A DNA stretch of 47,690 nucleotides from Prorocentrum cordatum (GCA_963575745.1 CAUYUJ010019627.1:17501-65190); one strand, 5' to 3'; shown: positions 9,629 to 20,148, numbered from the stretch's first letter. Program-made: numbers and translations. Notes: a model not told the origin generated them from the sequence alone.

Positions 9629-9808
9629 CAGAGATCCATCGCATTGAAAGAATCAAGACGGAGGTGTTTCGCAAAGTTCGGCCCCTAGGGGCCCTCGCCG
9701 GGCCTCGGGACCGTCAAAAAACAACTCAGGATGAAAAACCGGTCGTGAGGAATGGGTCGAGACTTCCGGGGACCCCGTATTGAACAAATCACGACGTCGG
9801 ATCTTAGG
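9629..9808 (+). mobile_element. Dispersed TIR element (CCCAGACATC family), copy F1
   Basis: Forward copy with GGGCCCTCGCCGGGCCTCGG and the direct terminal motif AATCA(C/A)GACG at both ends. Its termini are less well kept than those of R1. Confidence 0.55.
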
Positions 9809-9941
9809 GAATCCGTTCGAGAGCGTTCCGGAAGGCTATCGGAGCGATCTGGAACGCTCTGAGAAGGCCGCGGCGCCCGAGACGTTTTCCAGAGCCACCA
9901 GGTTTCAGATATTCTCGATTCCTCCTCGGTTCGTCTCAGCT

Positions 9942-10192
9942 CCCCAGACATCCGACGCCTCGATTTTTTACCAGACGCTGGCCCCAGACCTCCCGACCAC
10001 CTCCCCGAGACCCGTTCTTCATCCCGGGTCGTTTCTTGACGGCCCCGAGGCCCGGCGAGGGCCCCGAGAGGCCAAAGACGACGAAAAACCTCCGTCTCGA
10101 TGACGACGATTTTTTTCGACGATTTTTTTGTTCGACGATTTTATGTTCGACGATTTGTTGTGTCGAAGACGAGGCCAAAGACGATGTCTGGG
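9942..10192 (-). mobile_element. Dispersed TIR element (CCCAGACATC family), copy R2 with internal expansion
   Basis: Begins CCCCAGACATCCGACG and ends GACGATGTCTGGG. Between the hallmark block and the right end, a TTCGACGATTTT repeat (about 10100-10165) enlarges the element to 251 bp. Confidence 0.6.
10101..10165. repeat. TTCGACGATTTT tandem repeat
   Basis: About four imperfect copies inside the TIR element at 9942-10192. Confidence 0.6.
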
Positions 10193-10364
10193 TATGGGGC
10201 CGCGGGCAGGTCGACCTGGCCGCCGCCAGCGACGGCCCCGAGGCCTGCTAGGCGTCGCGAGCGCGGGGGCGCCCGCGCGCCGCTTCGGCGGGGGGGGCGG
10301 AAGGAGGAACAGCTGGCGTAAACTCGGGGGCGGAAAAGAGGGGGGTGATGACTAGGGGGGGTGG

Positions 10365-10388
10365 ATATCATGGCGGGGGCCATGATAT
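10365..10388. repeat. Perfect 10-bp hairpin
   Basis: ATATCATGGC, loop GGGG, GCCATGATAT. Between two copies of GGAACAGCTGGCGTAAAC (near 10305 and 10540) that form a direct repeat about 235 bp apart. Confidence 0.6.
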
Positions 10389-10568
10389 TTCCCCAGATTT
10401 TATGGCGCCTCTTGTTATTTCATTACGTCCCTAGCCCCCCCGCTGGGCCGCGCACATGCCGCCGGTCATGAGTTGCACCCCCCCTTTCTTGGACACCCCC
10501 CTCTTGGCCGCCCCCGAGCTTCGCCGGGGGGGCGGAAGAAGGAACAGCTGGCGTAAACCTAGAGTTCA

Positions 10569-11182
10569 GTCGGGCCTGTCCCTCTGCAGGAGGAGCTTGT
10601 GAGAGCAGTCCAGAAATGCAAGGGCGCCCTCGAGGGCGCGGAATCATTCGCGCTTCGCGCTTCGCGGTTCGGCTCCGATTCCTCCTCATCCTCCTCTTCT
10701 CCCCTGGCAGGCGGCGCCAGAGCGCGAAGTTGTTCGCACTTCGCGCTTCGCGCAGCGTGAAGCGCGACGTTGGGAGTCCTTGGAAAGAATCTGAGGACGA
10801 TCTGTTCCGCAGTGTTTGGCAATCGTGGGTGTCTTGTTTTGGTGTTTTACATGTTTTTTCGCCCAGGAGCCCCCTGCAGAGGGGCGCCTTTCTTTTGATT
10901 TGTGTCCCCCGAATGCTGGCCCCCCTCGTGGCAGAGAGCTTGGCACGGCACGTCTCGTTGCCAATCGGTCGTCGCCGAAGCAAAAATGAGGCCCCCTGTA
11001 TCGGGGAAGAGTGGGATGTCGTCGTTTTGACGAGGAGGAGTTTCGTGGGATGTCTGCAGCGGGAGGCCTCGTCAAAATGCAGGCTCGGCCTCGTCATTTT
11101 TTTGACGACCTCGTCGGGGATCTCCGAGTCCCCTGTACCAGGGTCTTACGCCCCCCTGACTGTATAGGGGGGCGGGCCCGAC
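10569..11182. mobile_element. Probable degenerate GTCGGGCC-family element
   Basis: Left end GTCGGGCCTGTCCCTCTGCA at 10569. A matching right end (GGGGGGCGGGCCCGAC) closes at 11182, and an additional right-end-like motif sits at 10868-10886. The interior has no recognised coding. Pairing of these ends is inferred; they could belong to two different copies. Confidence 0.4.
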
Positions 11183-11279
11183 CGCAGCCTGCAATGGCTG
11201 GAGGTCCGCGCGGAGTGCCGGGAGCCGCGCCGGGCCCCCCGCCTCTCTCGCCCGCCGCGCCGCGGTCCGTGCCAATTCC

Positions 11280-11636
<357 letters not shown>

Positions 11637-11890
11637 AGCCAAGGAGCACCCCGCTTGCCTCCCAGGTGCCCTGGGCTTCTCGCATCTCGAGGGTTCTACG
11701 ACGGCAAGCGTGGCGTGCCCACGCAAAACGTCGGTGGACACCCTGGGGTCTCAGGTTCGGGCTTCTTGCTTGAAGATTTCGTGGTGGTCGAGCTCAAACT
11801 GCAGCTTTGGTTTCTTCCTCTGGGCCGAGGGCTCCACCGTGCCGCACTCCTGCGCCGCGGACGGGATCGGCGCCAGAGGAGGGGCGCATC

Positions 11891-12001
11891 GGAGGAGGAG
11901 GAGGAGGAGGGGGAGGAGGCGGAGGAGGAGGAGGCATAGGAGGAGGAAGGAGGAGGAGGAGGAGGAGGAGGAGGAGGAGGAGGAGGAGGAGGAGGAGGAG
12001 G
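11891..12001. repeat. (GGA)n microsatellite
   Basis: Nearly pure GGA repeat. The following 12.0-12.7 kb is purine-rich on the plus strand with no recognised gene. Confidence 0.9.
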
Positions 12002-12764
12002 TGTGGTACCTATGCCACTGTGCCTCTCTCATTGTCACTGCTGGATCCGCCTCGAAATCCTGACAAGCGCGCGCCCCTGAATGGGGTCCAGGCCGCAGCG
12101 GCATCGGTGCCCTTCTGCCCCCCTGGTGGAACGGGGAGGAGGGGCGGGAGGCTGAGGATGACGGCGACGGGGACGGGGGCAAGGAGGAGGAGGCGGCAGA
12201 GGAGGACGAGGAGTGAGACCGGGGGGGGTGAAGAGGGGGGAGAGGCGGGATTCCAATGATAGGAGGGAGGGGGGGCTGGGAGGAGAAGGGGGGAGCCAGG
12301 GAGAGGAGAGGGGCGGAAAGGGGGATAAGGACAGCCAGGAGGGGGGCAGGGCGGGGTGGCGACGGAGGCTGGCATGGGTTCGGAGCCAACTCGTGAGCCG
12401 CTGGGAATTCGAGGGCGGGAGGGGGGTGGTGCCAGTGCCGACCTACGAAGTCCGCGCGGACCTCCGAGAATTCATGGTTATGCGGATGCTGTTGTTCCTC
12501 TCGGGTCGGAGGGCCCATGGCCCAACCTCCTGCTTTCTTTCCCCCTGTCCTTCCTGTTCCAAACTGGTGCGTACGCCGGCAGGGAGGCTTCTTGGCAATG
12601 GGAAGGGCGCCAGCACAGATCCGAAGGGATATCAAAGCGAACAAACTCAATCATCCCTAAGCGAACCAATCAAAAGCCTTGCAGGATAGATTGCTTGCGT
12701 GGGCCCTGAGTAGCAATTGGTTGCATTGTCGGTGTGTTTTCCATGTTTAGCGATACTTCGGTTT

Positions 12765-13980
12765 TCGGCGCCCTTTTGGGTATCTGCGCTCTCCAGTTTT
12801 CGGCGTCCTTTTGGTTTTCGGCGCGCCTTTGGTTTTTGGTGCCATTTTGCTTCCGACGCCCTTTTGTTAACGGGCGCCGTTTTGGTTGTTCGTCGCCTTT
12901 TTGGTTTTTGGCGCGTCGTTGGTTTTCCGCGCCCCTTTGGTTTTCGGCGCCTCTTTGGTGTTCGGCGCCCCTTTGGTTTTCGGCGACCCTTTGGTTTTCG
13001 GCGCCCTCTTTGTTTTCGCGCTCTTTCTGTTATCAGCGCCAGGTCCGTCTTCGGAGCTTCTGTTGTTTTCTGCGCCCCGTTTGGTTTTCGGCTCCACTTT
13101 GGTGTTCGGCGCCTCTTTGATTTTCAGCGCCTTCTTTGTTTTCGGCGCCCCTTTGGTTTGGTTTTCGGGGTTCTCTTTGTTTTCGGCGCCCTTTCGTTTC
13201 AGGCGCATCTTTTGTTTCCGGCGCTCTTTTTTGTACTCGGCGTTTTTTTTGGTGTTCGGCGCCCTTTTGGTTTTCCGCGCCCCCCTTGGCTTTCGGCGCC
13301 CTTTGGCGTTCGACGCTCTTTTTGTTTTCGGCGCTGCTTTTGGTTCTGGGCGCCCTTGTGGTTTTCGTCGCCCCTTTGGTTTTCGGTGTTCCTTTGCTTT
13401 TTGACACCGTTTTGGTTTCCGGTACTCTTTGGGATTTCGGCGCCCCTTTGATTTTCGGCACCAATTTGGTTTTCGGTGCCATTTTGGTGTTTGGCGACCC
13501 CTTGGTTGTCGGCGCCCTAATGGTATTTGGCGCCCCTTTGATTCTCGGCGCTTTTTTGGGTTTCGGCGCTCTTTGGTTTTCGGTGCCCTTTTCGTTTTCG
13601 GCGCTGCTCTGGTTTCTGGCTCTCTTGTAGTTGTTGGCGCATTTTTGATGTTCGGCGCCTGTTTGGTGTTGTGCGTCCTTTTGGTTTTCGGCGCCCTTGG
13701 GCTTTCGGCGCCTTTTTGCTTTTTGGCGCTCGTTTGGTTTTCGGCGCTTTTTTGGTTTTCGTTTTTTTCGGTTGCCGGCAACCTTTTGATGTTCGGCGCC
13801 CCTTCGGTTTTCGGCGCTCTTTAGTTTTTCGGCGCTCCTTTAGTTTTCGGCGCCCTTTCGGTTTTCGGCCTTCCTACGGTTCCCGGCGCGCCTCTGGTCT
13901 TCGCACCCTGTCGGTTGTCGGTGGCCCTTTGGTTTTCGGCCCACTGTTGCTTTTCCTCGCCCTTTTGGTCTTCGCTGCTC
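12765..13980. repeat. 18-bp minisatellite, about 1.2 kb
   Basis: Imperfect units of TTTGGTTTTCGGCGCCCC, about 65 copies. Because the unit is a multiple of three, several frames stay open. On the minus strand a 304-codon frame (12867-13781) reads repeats like APKTKG; on the plus strand frames read FRRPFG or FGAPLV. I treat these as by-products of the repeat; the Lys-rich minus frame is discussed among the findings. Confidence 0.9.
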
Positions 13981-14327
13981 CTTCACGTGGCCAAATAATC
14001 AAGCAGTGGCGAAGCGTCCTGGCTCGCCTATAGCCCTACCAAACAATGTTCTAAGAATTTGTTTTGTGGTTTCCACGACATGTTCTTAGAACATTTCTGG
14101 TCGATATTGTTTTGTTTTATCACAGTGGGTGGCTGTTTATGTTGCGCACGTTTGCGTTGGCTCAGCCCAGACTTGCTTCCAGCTTGCTTTTGGGATCGTA
14201 TGCACTGTCTTGCGTTGCTGTGCAGTCTGCTGCACCTGCTCCACCCTGCCCTCGCCTCCTCGCCGCTTCTCTCCCACGCGAAGCTGCACTGAGTTGCCGT
14301 GGCTCGCTCTTGTTTCCCTCGCCCTTA

Positions 14328-14651
14328 GTGGGCCCTGGAAACGGCAGGGCCGTTTTTTTACTGGTTCCGTTTTGCCGTTTTCTTGCCAGTTCCGACGCCG
14401 TTTTCTTGCCGGTTCCGTCGCCGTTTTTTGACCGGTTCCGGCTTGCCGATTCCGTCGCCGTTTTTGTGTCGGTTCCGACGCCGTTTTTTTACCGGTTCCG
14501 TCGCCGTTTTTGTTTCGGATTCTCGCTGCGGTTCCAATCCTGGAGCCGTTTTTCTGCCGTTTCCAGTCGCCGTTGTTTTGCCGTTTTCATTTTCAAGGGA
14601 CACTTTTTCGGAAACGATGACAAAAACAGCCCTGCCGTTTCCGGGGCCCAC
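14328..14651. mobile_element. 324-bp TIR element between TA dinucleotides
   Basis: The TIR is GTGGGCCCTGGAAACGGCAG at the left and its complement at the right, about 30 bp with two mismatches, directly bounded by TA (14326-14327 and 14652-14653). A TA target duplication is the signature of Tc1/mariner-type elements, but no transposase is present. The interior consists of degenerate units of about 30 bp with CCGTTTTT and GGTTCCG. A right-end-like copy lies at about 15080-15171. Confidence 0.65.
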
Positions 14652-14984
14652 TAAGCTCCAGGGGTCCAACATGAGAGGTCGTTGTTCGAGCCGCGTCCAG
14701 CCGTGACGACGAGGGGGGCCCTTCCCCGCCCCCCCCTCCTCCTTGCCGAAACCCGTGCTGGGCCACCCGAGCCCTCCAGCCGGCTGCCAGAACCCGTGCT
14801 GCGTTCCAGCCACGCTGGCTCCGGCCCCTCCTCCTCGGCCGGCGCCTCGCCCTGGCAAGCTCTGGGCGCCCTCGCTCGGCCCGCGAGGGGGCCCCCACCA
14901 TGGAGGCCGAGGCCTCGGAAGCGCAACGCCGGACTGCAGAAGCCAGATCCCCGGAGACCTGGGATCAGAGACCCGACTCGATCC

Positions 14985-15065
14985 GGGGTAACTCGGGTCA
15001 GGGCTATAACTCGGGTTCGTTTTTCGGGAATCCGAAGCCGAGTTGCCCCCGGCCCGAGTTGCCCC
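14985..15065. repeat. AACTCGGG foldback, copy A (diverged)
   Basis: Two outer and two inner TAACTCGGG blocks face CCCGAGTTGCC blocks around TTCGTTTTTCGGGAATCC. More diverged than copies B and C. Confidence 0.65.
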
Positions 15066-15169
15066 GGATAACTCGGGCGTGGAAAAACGGTGTCGGAACC
15101 GGCAGCAAAAACCGCAAAACGGAACCGGCAACAAAAACGGCCCTGCATGTCGTTTCAAGGACCCACTGA

Positions 15170-15313
15170 GCCCCAGAAGTCTCGACCCATTCCCCAGGGC
15201 CGGTTTGTCATCTTGGGTCGTGTTTTGACGGCCCCGAGGCCCGGGAAGGGCCCCGGGGCCGAAAGCTGTGAAAGGCCTCCGTCGTGATTTTTTCGATTCG
15301 TTGGATCTCTGGG
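15170..15313 (-). mobile_element. Dispersed TIR element (CCCAGACATC family), copy R3
   Basis: Shares GACGGCCCCGAGGCCCGG and CCTCCGTCGTGATTTTTTC with the family and ends GGATCTCTGGGG. The left end is degraded. Confidence 0.5.
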
Positions 15314-15450
15314 GCGCCGGGGCCCTCCGGCACTCGCTGCGGCCAGCCTCGTCACCGCCCGGCCCTCCGCGGCCCCAGCGGGACAGGAGCGGCAAGGGTT
15401 CAGGCCGGCCCGTCCCTCTACAGGGGGGATTCAAAAACAGTCAAAGAAGA

Positions 15451-15645
15451 GTCGGGCCTGTCCCTCTACAGGGGGAATATTCAAAAAATCGTAGAACAGC
15501 GGTCTGGGGACGATTTTTGGAGCCCTTTTTGACAATGTTGGGCTTTTTTTTTTTTTTTCTTTTTTTTTGTGTGTGTGTGAGAGAGAGAGAGAGAGAATTT
15601 TTGATTTACTCGTCGAAAACCCCCCTGCAGGGGGACGCGCCCGAC
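15451..15645. mobile_element. GTCGGGCC-family TIR element with microsatellite core
   Basis: Left end GTCGGGCCTGTCCCTCTACA at 15451, right end GGGGGACGCGCCCGAC closing at 15645 (195 bp). The interior carries T runs, (GT)n and (GA)n at about 15542-15597. A second left end of the same family (GGCCCGTCCCTCTACAGGGG) begins near 15406, about 45 bp upstream, so two left ends stand in tandem. Confidence 0.65.
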
Positions 15646-15839
15646 TCGAGGCAGGGGCCGAGGGGCAGCCACCGGGCGCGGCCCGCCGGGCTGCGCCCCC
15701 GCGCTCTGCCGGCCCTCCGGCACAGTGCCTATAGGCGAGGTCGAGCGGCGCCGGGCGCGGCGCGCAGGGCCGGCGGCGGCGCGGCAGCCTCGGAGGGGGA
15801 AGGGCTGCAGGCGCAGGGGAGGGAGCCGCCCGCCTCTCT

Positions 15840-16012
15840 CCCCAGATATCCAACGCATTGAAGAAATCACGACGGAGGTGTTTTACAGCTTTCGGCCTCT
15901 AGGGGCCCTTACCGGGCCTCGGGGCCGTCAAAAAACGACTCAGGATGAAAAACCGGGCCTGGGGAATGGGTCGGGACCCCGTAGCGAAATAATCACGACA
16001 TCGGATCTCAGG
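15840..16012 (+). mobile_element. Dispersed TIR element (CCCAGACATC family), copy F2
   Basis: Starts CCCAGATATCCAACGC and ends ACATCGGATCTCAGGG, with the hallmark block GGGCCTCGGGGCCGTC. It is followed directly by a TCTC microsatellite (16013-16075). A further partial copy is at 25705-25775. Confidence 0.6.
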
Positions 16013-16078
16013 GTCTCTCTTTCTCTCTCTCTTTCTCTTACTCTCGCTCTCATTCTTCCTCTCTCTCTGTCCTTCGGA

Positions 16079-16252
16079 TGCAGCTCCTGGGAGGCCACAT
16101 TCTGTTCTTGCCCTGGCCCGAAGTCCGTCTTAATCCGGGCTAATCCGGCTCGATCCCGCTCGATCCCGCTCAATCCCGCCTAGTCCGGCTTAATCCGAGG
16201 CCCACTCCGGCATAACAGCCGATGAAATTCTCCCAGCAGTTGCCTCCTAACT
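16079..16252 (+). repeat. Dispersed repeat with AATCCCGCTT decamers, copy 2
   Basis: Same order of blocks as at 1930-2133: CAGCTCCTGGGAGG, GCCCGAAGTCCG, decamer cluster, TTAATCCGAGGCCCACTC, CAGTTGCCTCCTAA. Confidence 0.6.
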
Positions 16253-16562
16253 TTCCCCCCCTCCCCTCCCCTCCTCCCCCGCCCCCTGTCGGAGGTAGAT
16301 TAACCTCCTACCCTGACACGTCGATTAGTGAATTGTCCGTTTTCGGTTCTCGAGAGGGCGCCGCGGCCGTTATTTTCCAGGCTTGCGCCCGCCAGGTTTC
16401 GGCCCGGAGTCGTTTTCACTAAACCACGTTTTACTAAAGGGAGGTCTGTCCATCCTCGACCCTGAATCTCAGGTGGGGTGGATCCCCTCGCAGCTCCGGC
16501 GGGGCCTCTCCGGGTCCTGCGGGGGAGCAGCAGGGGCCACGCGCCGCCACCGAGAGCCGATC

Positions 16563-16735
16563 GAGGAGGAGGAGGAGGAGGAGGAGGAGGAGGAGGAGAA
16601 GGAAGAGGAGGAGGAGGAAGAGGAATAATAACAATGTTAATAATCATAAGAAAAATAATCATAATAATAATCATAATACGAAGAAGAAGAACCATAACAA
16701 TGATAATAGGAGGAGGAGGAGGAGGAGAGAGCTGA
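16563..16735. repeat. (GGA)n then AT-rich AATAAT microsatellite
   Basis: GGAGGA tract to about 16627, then AATAATCATAATAATAATC-like sequence to 16706, then AGG again. Followed by G and C runs (16739-16755, 16832-16848). Confidence 0.85.
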
Positions 16736-16849
16736 TGAGGGGGGGGGGGGGGGCGCCCCCTGGGAGGTGCCACCCCCGAGCATCGCCCTCTGCTGGGTGA
16801 CGCTCGGCTGTGCCGCCGCCGACGTGTCGCCGCCCCCCCCCCCCCCTCG

Positions 16850-16985
16850 CAGGATTGCAACGAAGGATTGCAAAAAAAACCCGTTCGTTGCAATCCTTCG
16901 TTGCAACGAAGGATTGCAACGAAGGATTGCAACGAAGGGATTTTTTTTTGCAATCCTTCGTTCAAGTGGGGTTTTTTTTGCAATC
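16850..16985. repeat. GATTGCAACGAAG tandem repeat with a perfect 40-bp palindrome
   Basis: 13-bp units in both orientations. 16884-16923 is a perfect 40-bp palindrome (TTCGTTGCAATCCTTCGTTG plus its complement). Confidence 0.8.
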
Positions 16986-17091
16986 CAGGCTCTCGATGGC
17001 CTTGGTCCCTGCGACTCCCTCGAGTTTTGCAGTCGGCTCGCCTAGGAAGGATCGGCCACCTTCCTGACCGTGCCCCACTTGCATCCTTCAG

Positions 17092-17249
17092 AGCGCGAAT
17101 TACCTCCCCCGCTTTCGCTTCCAGGCAAAACCGAGTCATACCACGCGCCTCCTCGTCAAGCGGCCTGACCAGTACAGGCTGCAATTTGGCATCGTTTGGT
17201 ATCTCTTGGAAGCGAGGGTGGTCAAAAGCGAGGTAGGTTTGTTTTCCCC
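17092..17249 (-). repeat. 160-bp repeat with a conserved minus-strand reading frame, copy 2
   Basis: Same minus-strand peptide as at 5130-5288 with two substitutions seen (KLQPV for KLRPV, MTRFC for MTWFC). Here the frame stays open where copy 1 has a stop. A GAG-GTAATT sequence at its end resembles a splice donor, though donors are weakly constrained in dinoflagellates. Confidence 0.5.
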
Positions 17250-17443
17250 CTAATCCTTGCCCCCTCGGCCCATCCTTAGCCACTTTCGCCGCCCAACCTC
17301 GCTCGAGCAACGGCAACACGGGCCTCCAAGGCCCGTGCCCTCCTCACCGCGCATCCTTCCGATGCCGGGTGGCTGTACGGAGAAGGCCTCGTCCGCCCAA
17401 CGTGCTCAGCCCCTCCCCTCTCTTGCAGAGGGCGCGGCGGCTC

Positions 17444-17669
17444 AGAGCCCCGAATCATCAGGGGTAACTCGGGTCAGGGATAACTCGGGTTCGTTTTTCG
17501 GGAATCCAAACCCGAGTTACCCCGGACCCGAGTTACCCCGGATATTTCGGGCGTCCAGAGCCCCGAATCATCAGGGATAACTCGGGTCAGGGATAACTCG
17601 GGTTCGTTTTTCGGGAACCCAAACCCGAGTTACCCCGGACCCGAGTTACCCCGGATAACTCGGGCGTCC
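17444..17669. repeat. 113-bp tandem duplication, each unit a 79-bp foldback (AACTCGGG)
   Basis: Unit 1 is 17444-17556 and unit 2 is 17557-17669. Each contains a hairpin (17461-17539 and 17574-17652) whose 33-nt arms (start GGGGTAACTCGGGTC, end GACCCGAGTTACCCC) differ at about three positions. The loop is TTTTTCGGGAATC or similar. Confidence 0.8.
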
Positions 17670-17780
17670 AAGCGGCTTCGAGGAGCCAGACCCGCAGGCC
17701 CCGAGGTCGTCTGCCAGGAAGGCGTGCTGGGCGGCAGCCGCCCGCCTGCCCTCCAGACGAGGGGGGCCAGGAGTGCGCAC

Positions 17781-17977
17781 TGATGGGCCTGTCTTCCACC
17801 ACCGCCACGAGTTGGAGGGGGAGGAGGAGGAGGAGGAGGAGGAGGAGGAGGAGGAGGAGGAGGAGGAGGACGACGAAGAGCAGGAGGAGGAGGAGGTGGT
17901 GGACGAGAAGGACGAGGAGGACGAGGAGGACCCCCTCCCCCTCCAACTCGTGGTGGTGGTGGGAAACAGGCCGACCA
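17781..17977. mobile_element. Foldback element with AGG core (TGATGGGC family), copy B
   Basis: The outer arms pair TGATGGGCCTGTCTTCCACC with GGTGGGAAACAGGCCGACCA. The inner arms contain ACGAGTTGGAGGGG and its complement. The loop is (GGA)n. No clear target duplication. Confidence 0.75.
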
Positions 17978-17999
17978 TGCATGTGGCAGAGGAGGGCGA

Positions 18000-18515
18000 G
18001 ATGAGACAACGGTGGTTGGCCTTCGGGGGGCCCAGCCTGGTGCGTCTGGGCCCGGACCCCGAGAGGGGTCCAGGGACCGATGGCTGAGCTGCCGCTGTCT
18101 CAACTCGCCCTGCCTCGAGGCTGGGCTCCGAGTGGCCCTTGTCGCAGGCAGTGCGAGCGCGCCGTCACGGAGGGCGTGCCCGCAGGGATGCGTGAGGCAG
18201 CAGCTCGGTCGTTTCGTTACGTAACGGGGGCGTGCGGAGAACCGGGAGGCCACGAGGCTCTCGGGGCCTCCCAGTGCTTCCAAATCCCCCAATTCCCAAT
18301 TCTCCGACCCATGGATCCATTTCCTGCTGGCCCTGGGGCCGATGGTTAGCAGGAAGTGGACCCAAAGGTCCCCCCCCCTTGGGGCCCCGAAGGCGCACGG
18401 GAGGTGCACCTTTGTTCACCTCCTCTCGCCGTAGTGCCCCCCCCCCCGACAATAGGCAACTCCCGGAGCAGCCTCGTCTTCGCTGTCCTGTCTTCCGTCT
18501 GGTCCACCGTCAATA
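18000..18515. other. No recognised gene
   Basis: GC-rich with a small inverted pair around GGGAGGCCACGAGG and CTCGGGGCCTCCCA (18241-18272). Otherwise nothing seen. Confidence 0.35.
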
Positions 18516-18670
18516 TCACCACCCACCAAACCACCTCAACCCAACCCGAAGGCCTCAATTTGACCTCCATTTCCAGTGGGGGGAGGGCTCGAGGAACATT
18601 CAAAAAACACAGATGGAACACTGAAAACACATTGAAACATGGGTGTCTCCGGGTTGGGTGGTCTGGTATA
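18516..18670. mobile_element. TIR element (TCACCACCCACC family), degenerate copy
   Basis: The left end is well conserved (TCACCACCCACCAAACCACC). The right end is shortened and mutated (CCGGGTTGGGTGGTCTGGTA). No target duplication can be made out, so this appears to be an old copy. Confidence 0.65.
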
Positions 18671-19094
18671 GTTCTGCACGTTCAAGTTTCATTCGTGGTC
18701 GCTGCGTGTGCCTGTGGGCCCTGCCAGGGAAACATCAGCCTCGAGCGGCGGTCGCGCGCGACTTTTGGGAAAAAGGCCGAGAGGGAGTTTCGAGCGGTCC
18801 CCGCTCTCCCACCTCCCGGATGGCGGTCAGAGGATAGCGCTTGGACTCCGAGCAGAAGAGAAGAAAGGCTGCTTACGGCAGGTTCGCCTCGTGTCGATGC
18901 GGCGGCGGTCTCGCCGCGCCGGCCAGCGCTGAACGCCGCCAGCGGCCGCTCAACTGCTCTCCTTGGGGGTCTGGGCCGGCGCTGATCTCAGAGCGGCAAA
19001 CCCAGGGCCTTGCGTTGCACGGTCCGGGGGGCAATCTCTGGAGCGGACTGCGAGGGGAAGTCTCGACCACGCAGGCATTCGGAAGCGGGGCGAG

Positions 19095-19250
19095 GGCTGG
19101 CAAATCCGTGGCTGCTAAAACGGCCTTCCCGGAAGACAAAGAGCAAGTTTCCCAAATCAAGTTCAGCGCGCTAAATAGTAAACAGGCTGCTTCCCGGAAG
19201 GGACAAATATATCCCGGGGCTCCGTTTTAGCAGCCACTGGTTTGCCAGGC
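19095..19250. repeat. Foldback with 29-bp arms
   Basis: Left arm 19095-19123 ends GTGGCTGCTAAAACGG; right arm 19222-19250 is its complement with about four mismatches. Flanked by direct repeats: GAGGGGAAGTCTCGACCA near 19050 and 19377, and GACATAGCAT near 19266 and 19400. Confidence 0.65.
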
Positions 19251-19560
19251 TTCGCCTGGCTTCTGAGACATAGCATTGGGACAAAGCGCGTTTCCACACT
19301 GTTTGGATATTTTTCTGGGTGCTCGAGACTATTTCTGGGATGTGGTCCTTAAGTGCGATGGGAGCAACATAGTGCGAGGGGAAGTCTCGACCAGGCAGAC
19401 ATAGCATCGGGATAAAGCGCTCCAGAGCGTTTCGGGACGCTCTCGGAGCGTTCTGGAGTGCGCCAGAGCGGCCGTGCCGCCTGATACGTGCTCCAAAAAC
19501 GCGAGGTCTCCGAGATCCGCCGTTCGTTCGGGTGCCATGTTCTCCGGGTTCTGGCCTTAA

Positions 19561-19640
19561 GTCGGGCCTGTCCCTCTACAGGAGGAGTATTCAGAAGTAG
19601 TCAAAAGTAGCCTGGGGGCGATGTTTTGGATATTTCTTTG
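19561..19640. mobile_element. Orphan left end, GTCGGGCC family
   Basis: GTCGGGCCTGTCCCTCTACA followed by the family's subterminal motif (AGTATTCAGAAGTAGTC, then CTGGGGGCGATGTTTTG). It is preceded by TTAA as at 1265-1268. I find no right end within a reasonable distance. Confidence 0.55.
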
Positions 19641-20027
19641 ATTTTTGTTGCAATTTTGTTTGAACATTATTCGGCTATTGGAGAGGCCTGACGGGCGGTG
19701 TCGCCGACCCTGATCGAAGGGGCTTCCTGGGGGCTTTTTGGAAGCTTCTTGGGGGCGCCCTGGAGCATCTGGGAATTTCTGAGAGCCTCTCGCGGCTGAG
19801 GGGTCCAAATGCACCGTCTTGGGGACGTATTGGGGCGCTCTTGGCTCGTCTTGGAGCTTTTTGTTCGCCTTGCTATTTCCCGGCAGGAAAACGAATCTGG
19901 GTGGCGACTCCCCCGGGACCCCCTCGGACCCCCCCCATCCCGGGACCCCCCCCACCTTGCGCGGGGAAGGGATCAAAGGGAAGGAGGTTCCCTTCGATTG
20001 AACTACGACGTTGCTTAATTTCGCTGT

Positions 20028-20148
20028 AGACGGCTTGTCCGAGGAAGAAGGCCCAGGCGAGTGGAATTCAGGAAGACGGCGACGAGAACGGCTTGTCTGA
20101 GGGAAAAGGCCCAGGTCAGTGGAACTCAGGAAGACGGCGACGACGAGT
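20028..20148. repeat. 58-bp tandem duplication
   Basis: Two units starting ACGGCTTGTC(C/T)GAGG and ending GGAAGACGGCGACGA. Confidence 0.7.
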
